A stretch of DNA of 38,760 nucleotides from the NCBI GenBank assembly GCA_003222635.1, contig QHWQ01000105.1, positions 1 to 38,760 on the forward strand. The letters are read 5' to 3'. A model generated the notes under the pieces. It was not told where the DNA came from and made no database searches. It saw nothing but the letters and a program-made list of their open reading frames with translations. Position numbers and translations under genes: made by a program. The DNA is from Acidobacteriota bacterium. GTDB taxonomy: Bacteria; Acidobacteriota; Vicinamibacteria; Vicinamibacterales; UBA2999. Shown one piece after another: positions 9,206 through 16,933 of the stretch; the stretch's first letter is position 1; every line of letters begins with the position of its first letter.

Positions 9206-10122
9206 ATCCCCTCGCCATCGATCCGCAGGCTCGTGCGGTCATGGATTACCTGGCGAGCCTGAAACTTCCTGCCTTCGACCAAATCCCGGCCGCTGAAGCG
9301 CGGCGGCTCTATCGCGAGACGCGCGTCGCGCTGCGTCCGGCGGTGCCGGATCTTCCCGTCGTTCGTGATCTGCCCGCCGGCGCGGTGCCGGTGCGGCTGT
9401 ATCGTCCGGCCGACGGCGTGCGGCCGGCGTTCATCTTCTTTCACGGCGGCGGGTGGGTCGTCGGCGATCTCGACACGCACGACACCGTCTGCCGGCAGAT
9501 CGCGCGCGAATCGAACACGGTGGTGATTGCCGTCGACTACCGTCTCGCACCCGAGCATCGTTTTCCTGCCGCTGCTGACGATGCATGGACTGCAACGACG
9601 TGGGTGGCGGCGCACGCCGCGGAGCTCGGCATCGATCCGCAGCGTATCGCGGTGGGCGGCGACAGCGCCGGCGGCGGACTCGCAGCGGTCGTCGCGCTGC
9701 AGGCACGCGACTCGCGTCAGCTGCGTCTCGCGCTGCAGGTGCTCATTTATCCCGTCATGGACCTGCGCGCGGCGTCCGACTCGTACTCGCGATTCGCGGA
9801 AGGGTACTCGCTGACGCGCGCCGGCATGCAGTGGTACATCGCGCAGTACGCACCGACGCCGGAGGCCACGAACGACTGGCGCGCGTCGCCGTCGCTCGCG
9901 CCATGGGTACATGGCGTCGCGCCCGCGATCATCATCGCCTCCGAGCTCGATCCGTTGGTCGATGAAGGCGCCGCGTTCGCGCGGCGGCTGCAGGGCGCGC
10001 GCGTGCCGGTGGACTATCAGGTGATGCCGGCGATGATTCACGGTTTCCTGACGATGGGCGGGAAGGTCGATGCCGCCAACGAGGCCATCTCCGTGATGGC
10101 CACCGCGCTACGCGCGCTCTAA
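9202..10122 (+). CDS. Alpha/beta hydrolase, hormone-sensitive-lipase family esterase
   Basis: This 306-residue protein starts at a GTG within the GTGA overlap with the preceding gene. It carries the HSL-family oxyanion motif HGGGWVVGD (81-89), the nucleophile elbow GDSAGG (Ser155), Asp250 in SELDPLVDE and His280 in MIHGF, a complete triad in the expected order. Length is typical of bacterial family IV esterases acting on short acyl esters. No signal peptide is seen, so it is probably cytoplasmic. The 3' end shares the four bases CTAA with the convergent gene, each strand taking its stop from them. Its role in the HD-GYP operon is unknown. Confidence 0.93.
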   Translation: MNPLAIDPQARAVMDYLASLKLPAFDQIPAAEARRLYRETRVALRPAVPDLPVVRDLPAGAVPVRLYRPADGVRPAFIFFHGGGWVVGDLDTHDTVCRQIARESNTVVIAVDYRLAPEHRFPAAADDAWTATTWVAAHAAELGIDPQRIAVGGDSAGGGLAAVVALQARDSRQLRLALQVLIYPVMDLRAASDSYSRFAEGYSLTRAGMQWYIAQYAPTPEATNDWRASPSLAPWVHGVAPAIIIASELDPLVDEGAAFARRLQGARVPVDYQVMPAMIHGFLTMGGKVDAANEAISVMATALRAL

Positions 10123-11032
10123 ATACCCGCCGGGAAGAACACGCGCTGCACGAACCAGTAGGTCCCCGCCGCGATGACGACGAGCGAGCCGGCAAAAGCG
10201 ACGCGCACGCCGATCGTCTCGCTCCGTTTGCGGACGAGCGTGAGCGCCGATGCGACCAGCAGCACGATCAAGAGCTGACCGATCTCGACGCCGACGTTGA
10301 ACGAAAAGAGCGACCAGCCGAGCGCCTCGCGCGGCAGCCCGAACTCAGCGAGAGCGTGATGCTGTGGCCAATCGTGAACGCGGTGACGATCTTGAGCAGC
10401 GCCTTCCATCCGCCGCCGAGCAGCAGCAGGCCGATCAGAAAGAGGATGTGATCGGGGCCAATCAGGATGTGATGAATGCCCGCCGGAACGAACGTCTTGA
10501 TGACCGCAATGGCGCCCTGCGTCGTGCCCGTGTAGTAGGTGCGGTCAGGACTGTCCGCCGACAGCACGAACTGCTGCCGCAGCGCGCCGTCTTCATACAC
10601 GTTGACGAACGTCTGATGCAGGCGGTCGTACGGGAACATCAGCGCGTGGATGCCGAGCGTCGCGGGACGCGGCGTGTGAATGCGGAAGTGAAGCTGGATG
10701 CCCTGGCGTTCCGGCAGGACATCCACGTCGCCCCACTGAATCATCAGTGGCTGACCGGCCGTCAACCCCTCGACTCCGCTCGGGACAAGCGCCAGCCGCT
10801 GCGTGACTAACGCGGTCAGGCGATCGAGATTGCCGTAGGCGGTCGATCGTTCGAGCAGTTTCTCGGGCGAGGCGATGTTCAGGTCGTGCGCGACGTCGAT
10901 GATGTGCACGACGAGCGCGCCCTCGATGACCTCGTCGCCGATGCGCAGATCGAGGTAGCTGAAAGGCGCGGGATGTGCGGACGCCGCGGACGCGCCGGCC
11001 AGCAAGGCCAGGACGAGCAGAAGCCTCTTCAC
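10119..11032 (-). pseudogene. HupE/UreJ-type membrane protein, disrupted by an internal gap and frame change
   Basis: From GTG at 11032 there is a signal peptide (MKRLLLVLALLAGASAASAH), an extracytoplasmic domain (about 20-175), then the HupE/UreJ membrane part starting AGIHHILIGPDHILFLIGLL and TAFTIGHSITLSL. At about 10346 the frame changes: the first frame runs into arginine/serine-rich noise, while a second frame from 10346 continues EFGLPREALGWSLFSFNVGV and a final membrane segment to the stop at 10119. Some 50-55 residues that normally separate these motifs, including a second H-G-F-G-F-type helix, are missing. HupE proteins are proposed metal (nickel or cobalt) transporters; this copy could not fold fully as written. 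Confidence 0.83.
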
Positions 11033-11080
11033 AGGTTCTTCACCAGGGGAACCAATTATCCGATATCATTCCCGGCTCCA

Positions 11081-12814
11081 ATGTGGCAACACAACTATGA
11101 GCCGCTGAGCGGAAGCCTGGGGCTGTCGGCCATCGTCGCCGCGGTTCCGGTCTTCGTCCTCTTCCTCATGCTGGGCGTGCTGCGACGGCCCGCATGGATG
11201 TCGGCGTTGACGGCGCTCGTCTCGGCGTTCGTCGTGGCGCTCGGCGTGTACGGGATGCCGGTCAAACTGGCGCTGATCTCGACGGTCTACGGCGCCGCGT
11301 TCGGCATCTTTCCGATCGCGTGGATCGTCTTCGCCGCGATCATGCTGTATCGCCTGGCCGTCGATACCGGAAAGTTCGAGATCATCAAGGACTCGGTGGG
11401 CGGGCTCTCGAGGGATCGCCGGCTGCAGGCGATGTTCATCGCCTTTTCCTTCGGCGCGTTCATCGAAGGCGCGGCCGGCTTCGGCGCGCCGGTCGCGATT
11501 TCGGGCGCGATGCTCGCCGGCCTCGGCTTCAACCCGTTTTACGCGGCGGGCATCTGCCTGCTCGCCAACACCGCGCCGGTCGCGTTCGGATCGATCGGCA
11601 TCCCGGTGACGACGCTGGCCAACATCACGGGACTGCCGGTGATGTCGCTGAGCGCGATGGTCGGCCGCCTGTGCGCGATGATCTCGCTTTTCATCCCGGC
11701 ATATCTCGTCGTCGTGATGGCCGGTGGACGGCGCGCGCTGCAGGTCGCGCCGGCAATCATCGCGTGCGGCCTGTCGTTTGCCGCCACGCAGTTCACGGTG
11801 TCCAACTTCGTCGGCCCGGAGCTGACGGACATCGCCGCTTCGCTGACGTGCATCGGCGTGATGGTCGTCGTGATGAAGCTCTGGACGCCGCGCAACCTGA
11901 TGCACCTCGAGGGCGAGAAGTCGGCGAGCGTTTCGTCGCTGCCGCACGGCCATGGCGTGGGCGTCGGCACGCACAGCGCCGTGGCGGTGGCGCCGCTGAA
12001 GCACTCGGCGGCCGCGGTGTTCACCGCGTGGCTGCCGTATCTCCTGCTCGTTGTGTTCGTGCTGGTGTGGGGCGAAGCCGACGTCAAGCTTGCGCTCAAT
12101 CGATGGACGAACAGCCTGCTGCCGACGGGCATTCCGAGAAGCCCGACGCTGCTCAACGGCCTGCTCGTTCCAGGCCTGCACAACATGATTCAGCGCGTGC
12201 CGCCGGTGGTGGCGCAGCCGACGCCATACGCGGCACCGTTCGAGTTCAACTGGCTGAGCGCATCGGGCACGTCGTGCTTCCTCGCGACGATCACCGCGGC
12301 GTTGTTCCTGCGCGTCAGCCCCGCGCGCTTCGGCCGCATCTATCTCGCCACGTTCAAACAGCTCGCGCTGCCGATCCTCACGATCGCATTGATGCTCGGG
12401 CTCGCGTACCTGATGAATTACTCGGGCATGACATCGACGCTTGGCCTCGCGCTCGCCGCGACCGGCCCCGCGTTCCCGTTCTTCAGCGCCGTGCTCGGCT
12501 GGCTCGGCGTCTTCCTCACCGGCAGCGATACGTCAGCCAACGCGCTCTTCGGCAACCTGCAGGTGGTCACGGCGAACGCGCTGCATCTGAATCCAGTGCT
12601 CACCGCGTCGGTGAACTCCGCCGCGGGCGTGATGGGCAAGATGATTTCGATTCAGAGCATCGCCGTCGCCGTCGCCGCAACGGGGATGACGACGGCCGAC
12701 GAAGGGCGCCTCTTCCGCTTCACCATCAAGCACTCGATCTTCCTGATGGCGTTGATGGGGGTGCTGTCGTTGCTCTTTGCGTACGTCTTCTCCGCTTATG
12801 TTCCCTCTCCTTAG
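11081..12814 (+). CDS. lldP: L-lactate permease (LldP/LctP family)
   Basis: This 577-residue polytopic membrane protein starts at ATG 11081 (MWQHNYEPLSGSLGLSAIVA). It contains the family hallmarks FGAFIEGAAGFGAPVAISGA (about 128-147), LANTAPVAFGSIGIPV, NYSGMTSTLGLALA, FLTGSDTSANALFGNLQ and NSAAGVMGKMISIQSIA. At least twelve hydrophobic segments are visible and the length matches LldP (about 550-590). LldP transports lactate or glycolate with protons across the inner membrane. It stands alone, divergent from the HupE-type gene across a 48-bp gap. No lactate dehydrogenase gene is adjacent in the window. Confidence 0.96.
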   Translation: MWQHNYEPLSGSLGLSAIVAAVPVFVLFLMLGVLRRPAWMSALTALVSAFVVALGVYGMPVKLALISTVYGAAFGIFPIAWIVFAAIMLYRLAVDTGKFEIIKDSVGGLSRDRRLQAMFIAFSFGAFIEGAAGFGAPVAISGAMLAGLGFNPFYAAGICLLANTAPVAFGSIGIPVTTLANITGLPVMSLSAMVGRLCAMISLFIPAYLVVVMAGGRRALQVAPAIIACGLSFAATQFTVSNFVGPELTDIAASLTCIGVMVVVMKLWTPRNLMHLEGEKSASVSSLPHGHGVGVGTHSAVAVAPLKHSAAAVFTAWLPYLLLVVFVLVWGEADVKLALNRWTNSLLPTGIPRSPTLLNGLLVPGLHNMIQRVPPVVAQPTPYAAPFEFNWLSASGTSCFLATITAALFLRVSPARFGRIYLATFKQLALPILTIALMLGLAYLMNYSGMTSTLGLALAATGPAFPFFSAVLGWLGVFLTGSDTSANALFGNLQVVTANALHLNPVLTASVNSAAGVMGKMISIQSIAVAVAATGMTTADEGRLFRFTIKHSIFLMALMGVLSLLFAYVFSAYVPSP

Positions 12815-12886
12815 GTTCATTGGGTTCAAGGGGTTCATTCGGTTCAATAGGTTCGGGTTCTTGGATTCGAGTTCTTGGGTTCGTGG
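12814..12886. repeat. Degenerate 9-bp tandem repeat (GGTTC units)
   Basis: GGTTC begins at 12814, 12823, 12832, 12841 and 12850, exactly nine bases apart, with variable last four bases (ATTG, AAGG, ATTC, AATA). Irregular copies continue at 12856 and 12878. It starts at the second base of the lldP stop region and fills much of the 359-bp gap to the L,D-transpeptidase gene. It encodes no convincing protein. Confidence 0.75.
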
Positions 12887-12888
12887 CG

Positions 12889-13155
12889 CTAGCGTCGCCC
12901 GCGGCGGCGACGCGGTGAAGGTGGTAGTCCGTTCGGTGGATCCGCGTTGTCAAGATAACTGGCGAGGCGGGACGCGTCGACACCGTCGTCAAGAGATTCG
13001 ACGGTCTCGGCCAATTCGCCATTCGCGAGCCGCAGATAACGAGCGAATTCAGCCGGATAGTAGCGGCCGAAACCTTCCGCCATCAGCCGCGGCGCGGATG
13101 ACGCCGATGCTCGTAGTTGTTTCCGAAACTCAAAATCCCTGCGGGCCGTCGGACC
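12889..13155 (-). pseudogene. Four-helix-bundle protein (23S rRNA intervening-sequence family) remnant
   Basis: The reverse strand reads RRDFEFRKQLRASASSAPRL then MAEGFGRYYPAEFARYLRLA and NGELAETVESLDDGVD, the conserved core of the four-helix-bundle family first found in 23S rRNA intervening sequences. The N-terminal helix is missing: upstream the frame meets only filler and the stop of the L,D-transpeptidase gene at 13174. After Asp36 (about 12975) the protein jumps to ASRLASYLDNADPP, normally reached some 20-30 residues later, so a second, in-frame internal gap is likely. There is no good start codon apart from the internal ATG at 13083. Function of the family is unsettled (relatives include Avd). 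Confidence 0.7.
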
Positions 13156-13173
13156 TTTTGCACCCCTTGAACC

Positions 13174-14559
13174 CTAACGAAGTTGCTCTTTCTGCTTCTC
13201 ATCCAACCGATACGGATCATCGGTGTAGGTCAACGACCCGTCCGGGTTCACCCACGCGGTGAAGTACGCGATGTGGACGGGCACATGTTCCTTGAGCGGC
13301 ACCGCATGCTCGCGTCCCGCGTTCATCTCTTCGTTGATCTTTTCGGGCGTGTATTCCGGTTTGTCGCGCATCACGTACTGCGCGAGCCCGACGGCGTTCT
13401 CGAGGCGGATGCATCCGTGGCTCAGCGCGCGGCGCGGCTTGTTGAAGAGCGCGTCCTGCGGCGTGTCGTGCATGTAGACGTCGAAGGGGTTCGGGAACTG
13501 GAACTTCACGAGGCCGAGCGCGTTCTTCGGCCCCGGCTCCTGACGGAAGTGCAGCCTCGAGACCGCTGATTCGTCGCCCCAGTCGACCGCTTCCGCGTCA
13601 ACCACTTCGCCGGACGTGCCGACCACCTGGATGTCCTGCCGTTCGAGATAGCCGGGATCGTTGACGAGCCGCGGCAGCATCTCCTTGCGGATGATGCTCT
13701 CCGGCACGTTCCAGTTCGGGCTGAACACGATCGTCGTCATCTCGCCGCTGAAGAGCGGCGTCTGGTGCGTCGGATCGCCGACGACGACGCGCATCGCGAG
13801 AACGGGTTTGTCGCCCTCGATCACCTGCATCTGATACGCGGGAACGTTGACGAACACGTAGCGCTCGCCCAGGTCGCGCGGCATCCAGCGCCAGCGCTGC
13901 AGGTTCATGCGGATCTGATCGAGATGCCCGGTCGGCATCTGCCGCTCGCGCTGCAGCGCCGCCTGCAGGCCTTCGTATTGCGGATGCCGCGGCGCCAGCT
14001 CGCCGAGCACGGGACGAACGTTGTCGGAGGCCGCCGCCTTGGCGAGGTTTTCCTTCAAGTCCACCTTGTTCGGCGCCGCGATCCAATCCTCGTAGATAGA
14101 TTTTGGATTGACGGACCATCCGAGCAGGTCCGACGCGTATTTCAGATACGCATAGGTGAGTCGCGCGTCGAGCTCCGGGACTTTCGCGACGTCGAGTCGA
14201 TCCTTGTTCTGCTTCGCGAGCGCGAGTGTCTGTTCGAACTTGTCGGTGCCGTAGCGAGCGGGATTGAGGCCGTGATCCTCCGACGCCTTCAAGCCGTCAA
14301 TCAGCGTGGCGAGCCTGGTCGTCGGCTTGTCACCGTCGATCCACGCCGGCAGGTTGTCGCGCGACGCGTAGAAGTCGCGTTCCACCTTCCACAGCGTCGA
14401 TCCGGCCTTGTCACCATCGACCCACGCAGGCGTCGAGCCGACGAGATGCTGGATGGCCGGCGCGTAGCGTGAATTGTCGACCTTCGGCGTGCGATCACAC
14501 GCCACGACGAGCGTCAGCGCGAGAGACGAGGCAACGAGGCGGAGGAAGTTGGTACCCAT
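13174..14559 (-). CDS. L,D-transpeptidase lipoprotein (YcbB/LdtD-like), peptidoglycan-binding domain missing
   Basis: From ATG 14559 (alternative GTG 14565) the 461-residue protein has a lipobox-like signal ending LVVAC (Cys21), a scaffold domain (about 45-200), then the YkuD catalytic domain with PNWNVPESIIRKEMLP (281-296) and the active-site motif SHGCIRL (His381, Cys383). In YcbB-type enzymes a peptidoglycan-binding domain of about 80-90 residues sits between the A-L-x-R-Y-R-like helix and the I-x-x-N-L-x-R-W-R-W strand. Here LQRERQ (about 207, near 13940) runs directly into MPTGHLDQIRMNLQRWRW. The frame is kept, so the product could still be made. It would form 3-3 cross-links in peptidoglycan. 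Confidence 0.9.
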   Translation of the reverse strand: MGTNFLRLVASSLALTLVVACDRTPKVDNSRYAPAIQHLVGSTPAWVDGDKAGSTLWKVERDFYASRDNLPAWIDGDKPTTRLATLIDGLKASEDHGLNPARYGTDKFEQTLALAKQNKDRLDVAKVPELDARLTYAYLKYASDLLGWSVNPKSIYEDWIAAPNKVDLKENLAKAAASDNVRPVLGELAPRHPQYEGLQAALQRERQMPTGHLDQIRMNLQRWRWMPRDLGERYVFVNVPAYQMQVIEGDKPVLAMRVVVGDPTHQTPLFSGEMTTIVFSPNWNVPESIIRKEMLPRLVNDPGYLERQDIQVVGTSGEVVDAEAVDWGDESAVSRLHFRQEPGPKNALGLVKFQFPNPFDVYMHDTPQDALFNKPRRALSHGCIRLENAVGLAQYVMRDKPEYTPEKINEEMNAGREHAVPLKEHVPVHIAYFTAWVNPDGSLTYTDDPYRLDEKQKEQLR

Positions 14560-14589
14560 GCACACCAGAGGTGCAACGGGTGGACCGCC

Positions 14590-15396
14590 TCAATCCCTGA
14601 TTTGCGGCGGCGATTTTGGCGTGTAATAGCGCTCGAGCCATCGGCTCAACCCGTCGAGCCCCGGAAAAAGGGTCCGTTCGTTGATGTTGGCCTGGTCGAG
14701 TTTGTCGCGAACTTCCCACTTCAACTCAGCAGGAATGACGACGCGCCGGCACAGGTCCGAATGCTCCTCGAGCCATGTGTCGAGTCGCGCGGACGGATCG
14801 GGCATCAGCGAGAAGAGCGCGAACTGGTTGAGGATGCGCGTGTCGAGCGAGGGCGGCTCGATGAAGAGCACGAACGGATCGTGCGCGAGCGAGTCGAACG
14901 CCTTCAGCGACTGAAACGCGGAGAGCATGTCGATGGTGAAGGTCTGCGACTGCTCTTCCTCGAGAATCGCCTTCAACCGTTTCGGCAACAGATTGTTCGC
15001 CGCGACGAAGTTCACGCACCAGACGATGCCGTCGCGATCGTACTCCTCCGGATGTTCGGTGGCGAAGTGCAGCGCGACAAACGGCGAGTAGGTCCAGTCG
15101 ATCAATCGCGTCGGCAGGCCGTGATGCTGCCCGAGCGCCAGCCAGTGCCAGACCGAATCGACGCCGGGCGCGGGCTGCGCGTGCGCGTACTTCGAGAAGT
15201 TGCGCAGCAGCGACTGCTCGAGCGTCGCGATGCTCGCGCGTCCAGCCGCGAGACGCAGCAGGCTGTTGGACAGATGATGCTCGTCCGAGGCGAGACCACG
15301 GAACGCATAGGGCGATCGGAATCGCTGCAGCTCCGGGTTCCACGACCCGGCGAACAGCAGCTCGATCAGCTCGTTGAAGCTTCGCGGTCGATCCAT
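14590..15396 (-). CDS. FRG-domain protein
   Basis: This 268-residue protein starts at ATG 15396; a GTG six bases upstream is an alternative. The FRG signature (Phe32-Arg33-Gly34, in SPYAFRGLASDE) opens the domain, followed by LGQHHGLPTRLIDWTYSP, which contains the family's conserved Q-H-x-G-x-P-T-R-L-L-D-W-like block, and ALHFATEH. FRG domains occur in stand-alone proteins of unknown activity and in some phage-defence-associated proteins. It lies 24-30 bp upstream of the L,D-transpeptidase gene on the same strand and may be cotranscribed. The stretch before the start is G-rich (GGGCGGGTAGGGCGGGTGGG). Family assignment is good; function unknown. Confidence 0.88.
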   Translation of the reverse strand: MDRPRSFNELIELLFAGSWNPELQRFRSPYAFRGLASDEHHLSNSLLRLAAGRASIATLEQSLLRNFSKYAHAQPAPGVDSVWHWLALGQHHGLPTRLIDWTYSPFVALHFATEHPEEYDRDGIVWCVNFVAANNLLPKRLKAILEEEQSQTFTIDMLSAFQSLKAFDSLAHDPFVLFIEPPSLDTRILNQFALFSLMPDPSARLDTWLEEHSDLCRRVVIPAELKWEVRDKLDQANINERTLFPGLDGLSRWLERYYTPKSPPQIRD

Positions 15397-15416
15397 TCCC
15401 ACCCGCCCTACCCGCC

Positions 15417-16217
15417 CTAGGCCTTACGGTACTCGCGCCCTATCCGGCGTCCGAGTCCGACGACGAGCCGCTGCGGCAGGATGCGGACGAGCGTCGCGAT
15501 CGTCGAATTCAGCCGCCCCGTGACGACGACCGCATCACCCTGCATCACCGCATCGTACCCCTGCCGCGCGACGGCGGCGGCGGACATCCACATCCAGCCC
15601 GGCATCCTGTCCATCATCGCGCGTGTGCCGGTCACATCGTGAAACTCGCTGAACGTGAAGCCCGGGCAGAGCGCGGTGACGAGCACGTTGTTCTGCCGTA
15701 CTTCGTGGCTTAGCGATTCGGAGAACTTGATGAGGAACGCCTTCGCCGCCGCGTAGAGCGTGTGGCCGGCGGGCGCGGGCACCAGGCCCGCGAGCGACGC
15801 CACGTTGATGATGCGTCCATACTGCCGCTCGACCATCCCGGGCAGCAGCCGATAGGTCAGCTCCGCGACCGCGGCGACCATGATCTGCAGGAAGCGGCTG
15901 TGCACATCCCAGCTGCTCGACAGAAACGATCCGGGCACGCCATAGCCCGCGTTGTTCACGAGCGCGTCAATCTTCAAACCGCGTGCCTCGAGCTCCGCGC
16001 AGATACGCGCGGCCGCGTCGGGGCGCTCGAGATCCGCGACGATCAGCTCGGCGTGGACACCGTCGCGCTCCTCGAGGCGGGCTTTGACCGCACGCAGCCG
16101 CTCTTCACGTCTGGCCGTGAGGACGAGATCGAATCCTTCGCTGGCAAACACGTCGGCGAACGCCTCGCCGATGCCGGACGAGGCGCCGGTGATGAGCGCG
16201 GTCCGGCGAGCCTTCAC
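15417..16217 (-). CDS. SDR-family oxidoreductase
   Basis: This 266-residue protein starts at GTG 16217, overlapping the aquaporin stop (GTGA); a much longer in-frame opening upstream is the antisense shadow of other genes. It has the classical short-chain dehydrogenase motifs: TGASSGIG (10-17) for NADP(H)/NAD(H), NNAG (88-91), catalytic Ser141, Tyr155 and Lys159 (YAAAK), and LCPGFTFSEFH after the active site. The basic residues after the first beta strand (ARREERLR) suggest NADP(H) preference. The substrate is unknown. Tight coupling to the aquaporin suggests one transcription unit. Confidence 0.93.
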   Translation of the reverse strand: MKARRTALITGASSGIGEAFADVFASEGFDLVLTARREERLRAVKARLEERDGVHAELIVADLERPDAAARICAELEARGLKIDALVNNAGYGVPGSFLSSSWDVHSRFLQIMVAAVAELTYRLLPGMVERQYGRIINVASLAGLVPAPAGHTLYAAAKAFLIKFSESLSHEVRQNNVLVTALCPGFTFSEFHDVTGTRAMMDRMPGWMWMSAAAVARQGYDAVMQGDAVVVTGRLNSTIATLVRILPQRLVVGLGRRIGREYRKA

Positions 16218-16861
16218 GCCTTCGCGGGCGCGGTCCCGTGCTGAACTTTGAAGATGGCGGCCGCGACGAACGAGCCGATGCACGGGCCGACGATATAGAG
16301 CCAGACGTGCGCGATCGACCCGCGTCCGACGAGGGCGTGGATCAGCGCGGGCCCGAGTCCGACGGCGGGGTTGTACGCGCCGCCGGAGATCGGTCCGCCC
16401 GCGAACGCGCCGGCGGCGACGGTGAAGCCGATCGCGAGGCCATAGAACGAATTGCCGGCCGTCGCGGGCGTGGTCGCGACGTTCATGACGACGAGCGCGA
16501 GCGCGGTGGTGTAGAGGATCTCGACGAGGAGCGCGGCAAGCACCGATGACGTCGCGGCGGGCGCGGGCACGAACGTGCGTCCCGTGACGGCCCACACCGC
16601 GAGGCTCGCGGCGATGGCGCCGAGCAGCTGCGCCGTCACGTACGCGCCGAGCTCGCTCGCGGCGAACGAACCGCGCAGCACGAGGCCGAGCGAGACCGCC
16701 GGGTTGTAGTGCGCGCCGGACACGTGGCCGCCCATGTAGACCATCACCATCAGCGACGCGCCGATCGCCAGCGGCGCCATCGGCGTCCCGACCAGCACGC
16801 TGCAGCCGATGGTGAAGACCAGGAAGAACGTCCCGGTGAACTCCGTCAGATAACGATTCAT
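16214..16861 (-). CDS. Aquaporin/MIP-family channel with altered second NPA box
   Basis: This 215-residue, six-helix protein has both half-helix motifs: SGAHYNPAVSLG (NPA 53-55) and SGGAYNPAVGLGPA (NPA 164-166). The residue after the second NPA is normally the arginine of the ar/R selectivity filter; here it is Val167. The ATG is preceded by a good ribosome-binding site (AGGAG, six bases upstream). It overlaps the SDR gene by GTGA. The filter change argues against an ordinary water-only pore and allows transport of larger or differently charged solutes, but the solute cannot be named from sequence. Confidence 0.92.
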   Translation of the reverse strand: MNRYLTEFTGTFFLVFTIGCSVLVGTPMAPLAIGASLMVMVYMGGHVSGAHYNPAVSLGLVLRGSFAASELGAYVTAQLLGAIAASLAVWAVTGRTFVPAPAATSSVLAALLVEILYTTALALVVMNVATTPATAGNSFYGLAIGFTVAAGAFAGGPISGGAYNPAVGLGPALIHALVGRGSIAHVWLYIVGPCIGSFVAAAIFKVQHGTAPAKA

Positions 16862-16878
16862 GTAGTCTCCTGTCGTAT

Positions 16879-16930
16879 GTCCGCCTGAAGGCGGACACTA
16901 CCGGTCGGTAGTGTCCGGCTTTAGCCGGAC
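16879..16930. repeat. Composite palindromic element, copy 1 (52 bp)
   Basis: Three nested palindromes lie end to end: GTCCGCCTGAAGGCGGAC (16879-16896), ACTACCGGTCGGTAGT (16897-16912) and GTCCGGCTTTAGCCGGAC (16913-16930). The outer two are themselves imperfect inverted copies, so the whole can fold as one long hairpin or as three small ones. The element fills the gap between the aquaporin start and the DUF3052-like stop. A second copy is at 28506-28562. Confidence 0.9.
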
Positions 16931-16933
16931 CGG

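Noticed and set aside
10886-11080. N-terminal extension of lactate permease
   Set aside because: It would run through the convergent HupE-type gene start region; the family N-terminus begins at 11081.
12777-13262. Plus-strand frame through the GGTTC array as a gene
   Set aside because: Begins inside lldP, low complexity, no ribosome-binding site, and the opposite strand has the four-helix-bundle core.
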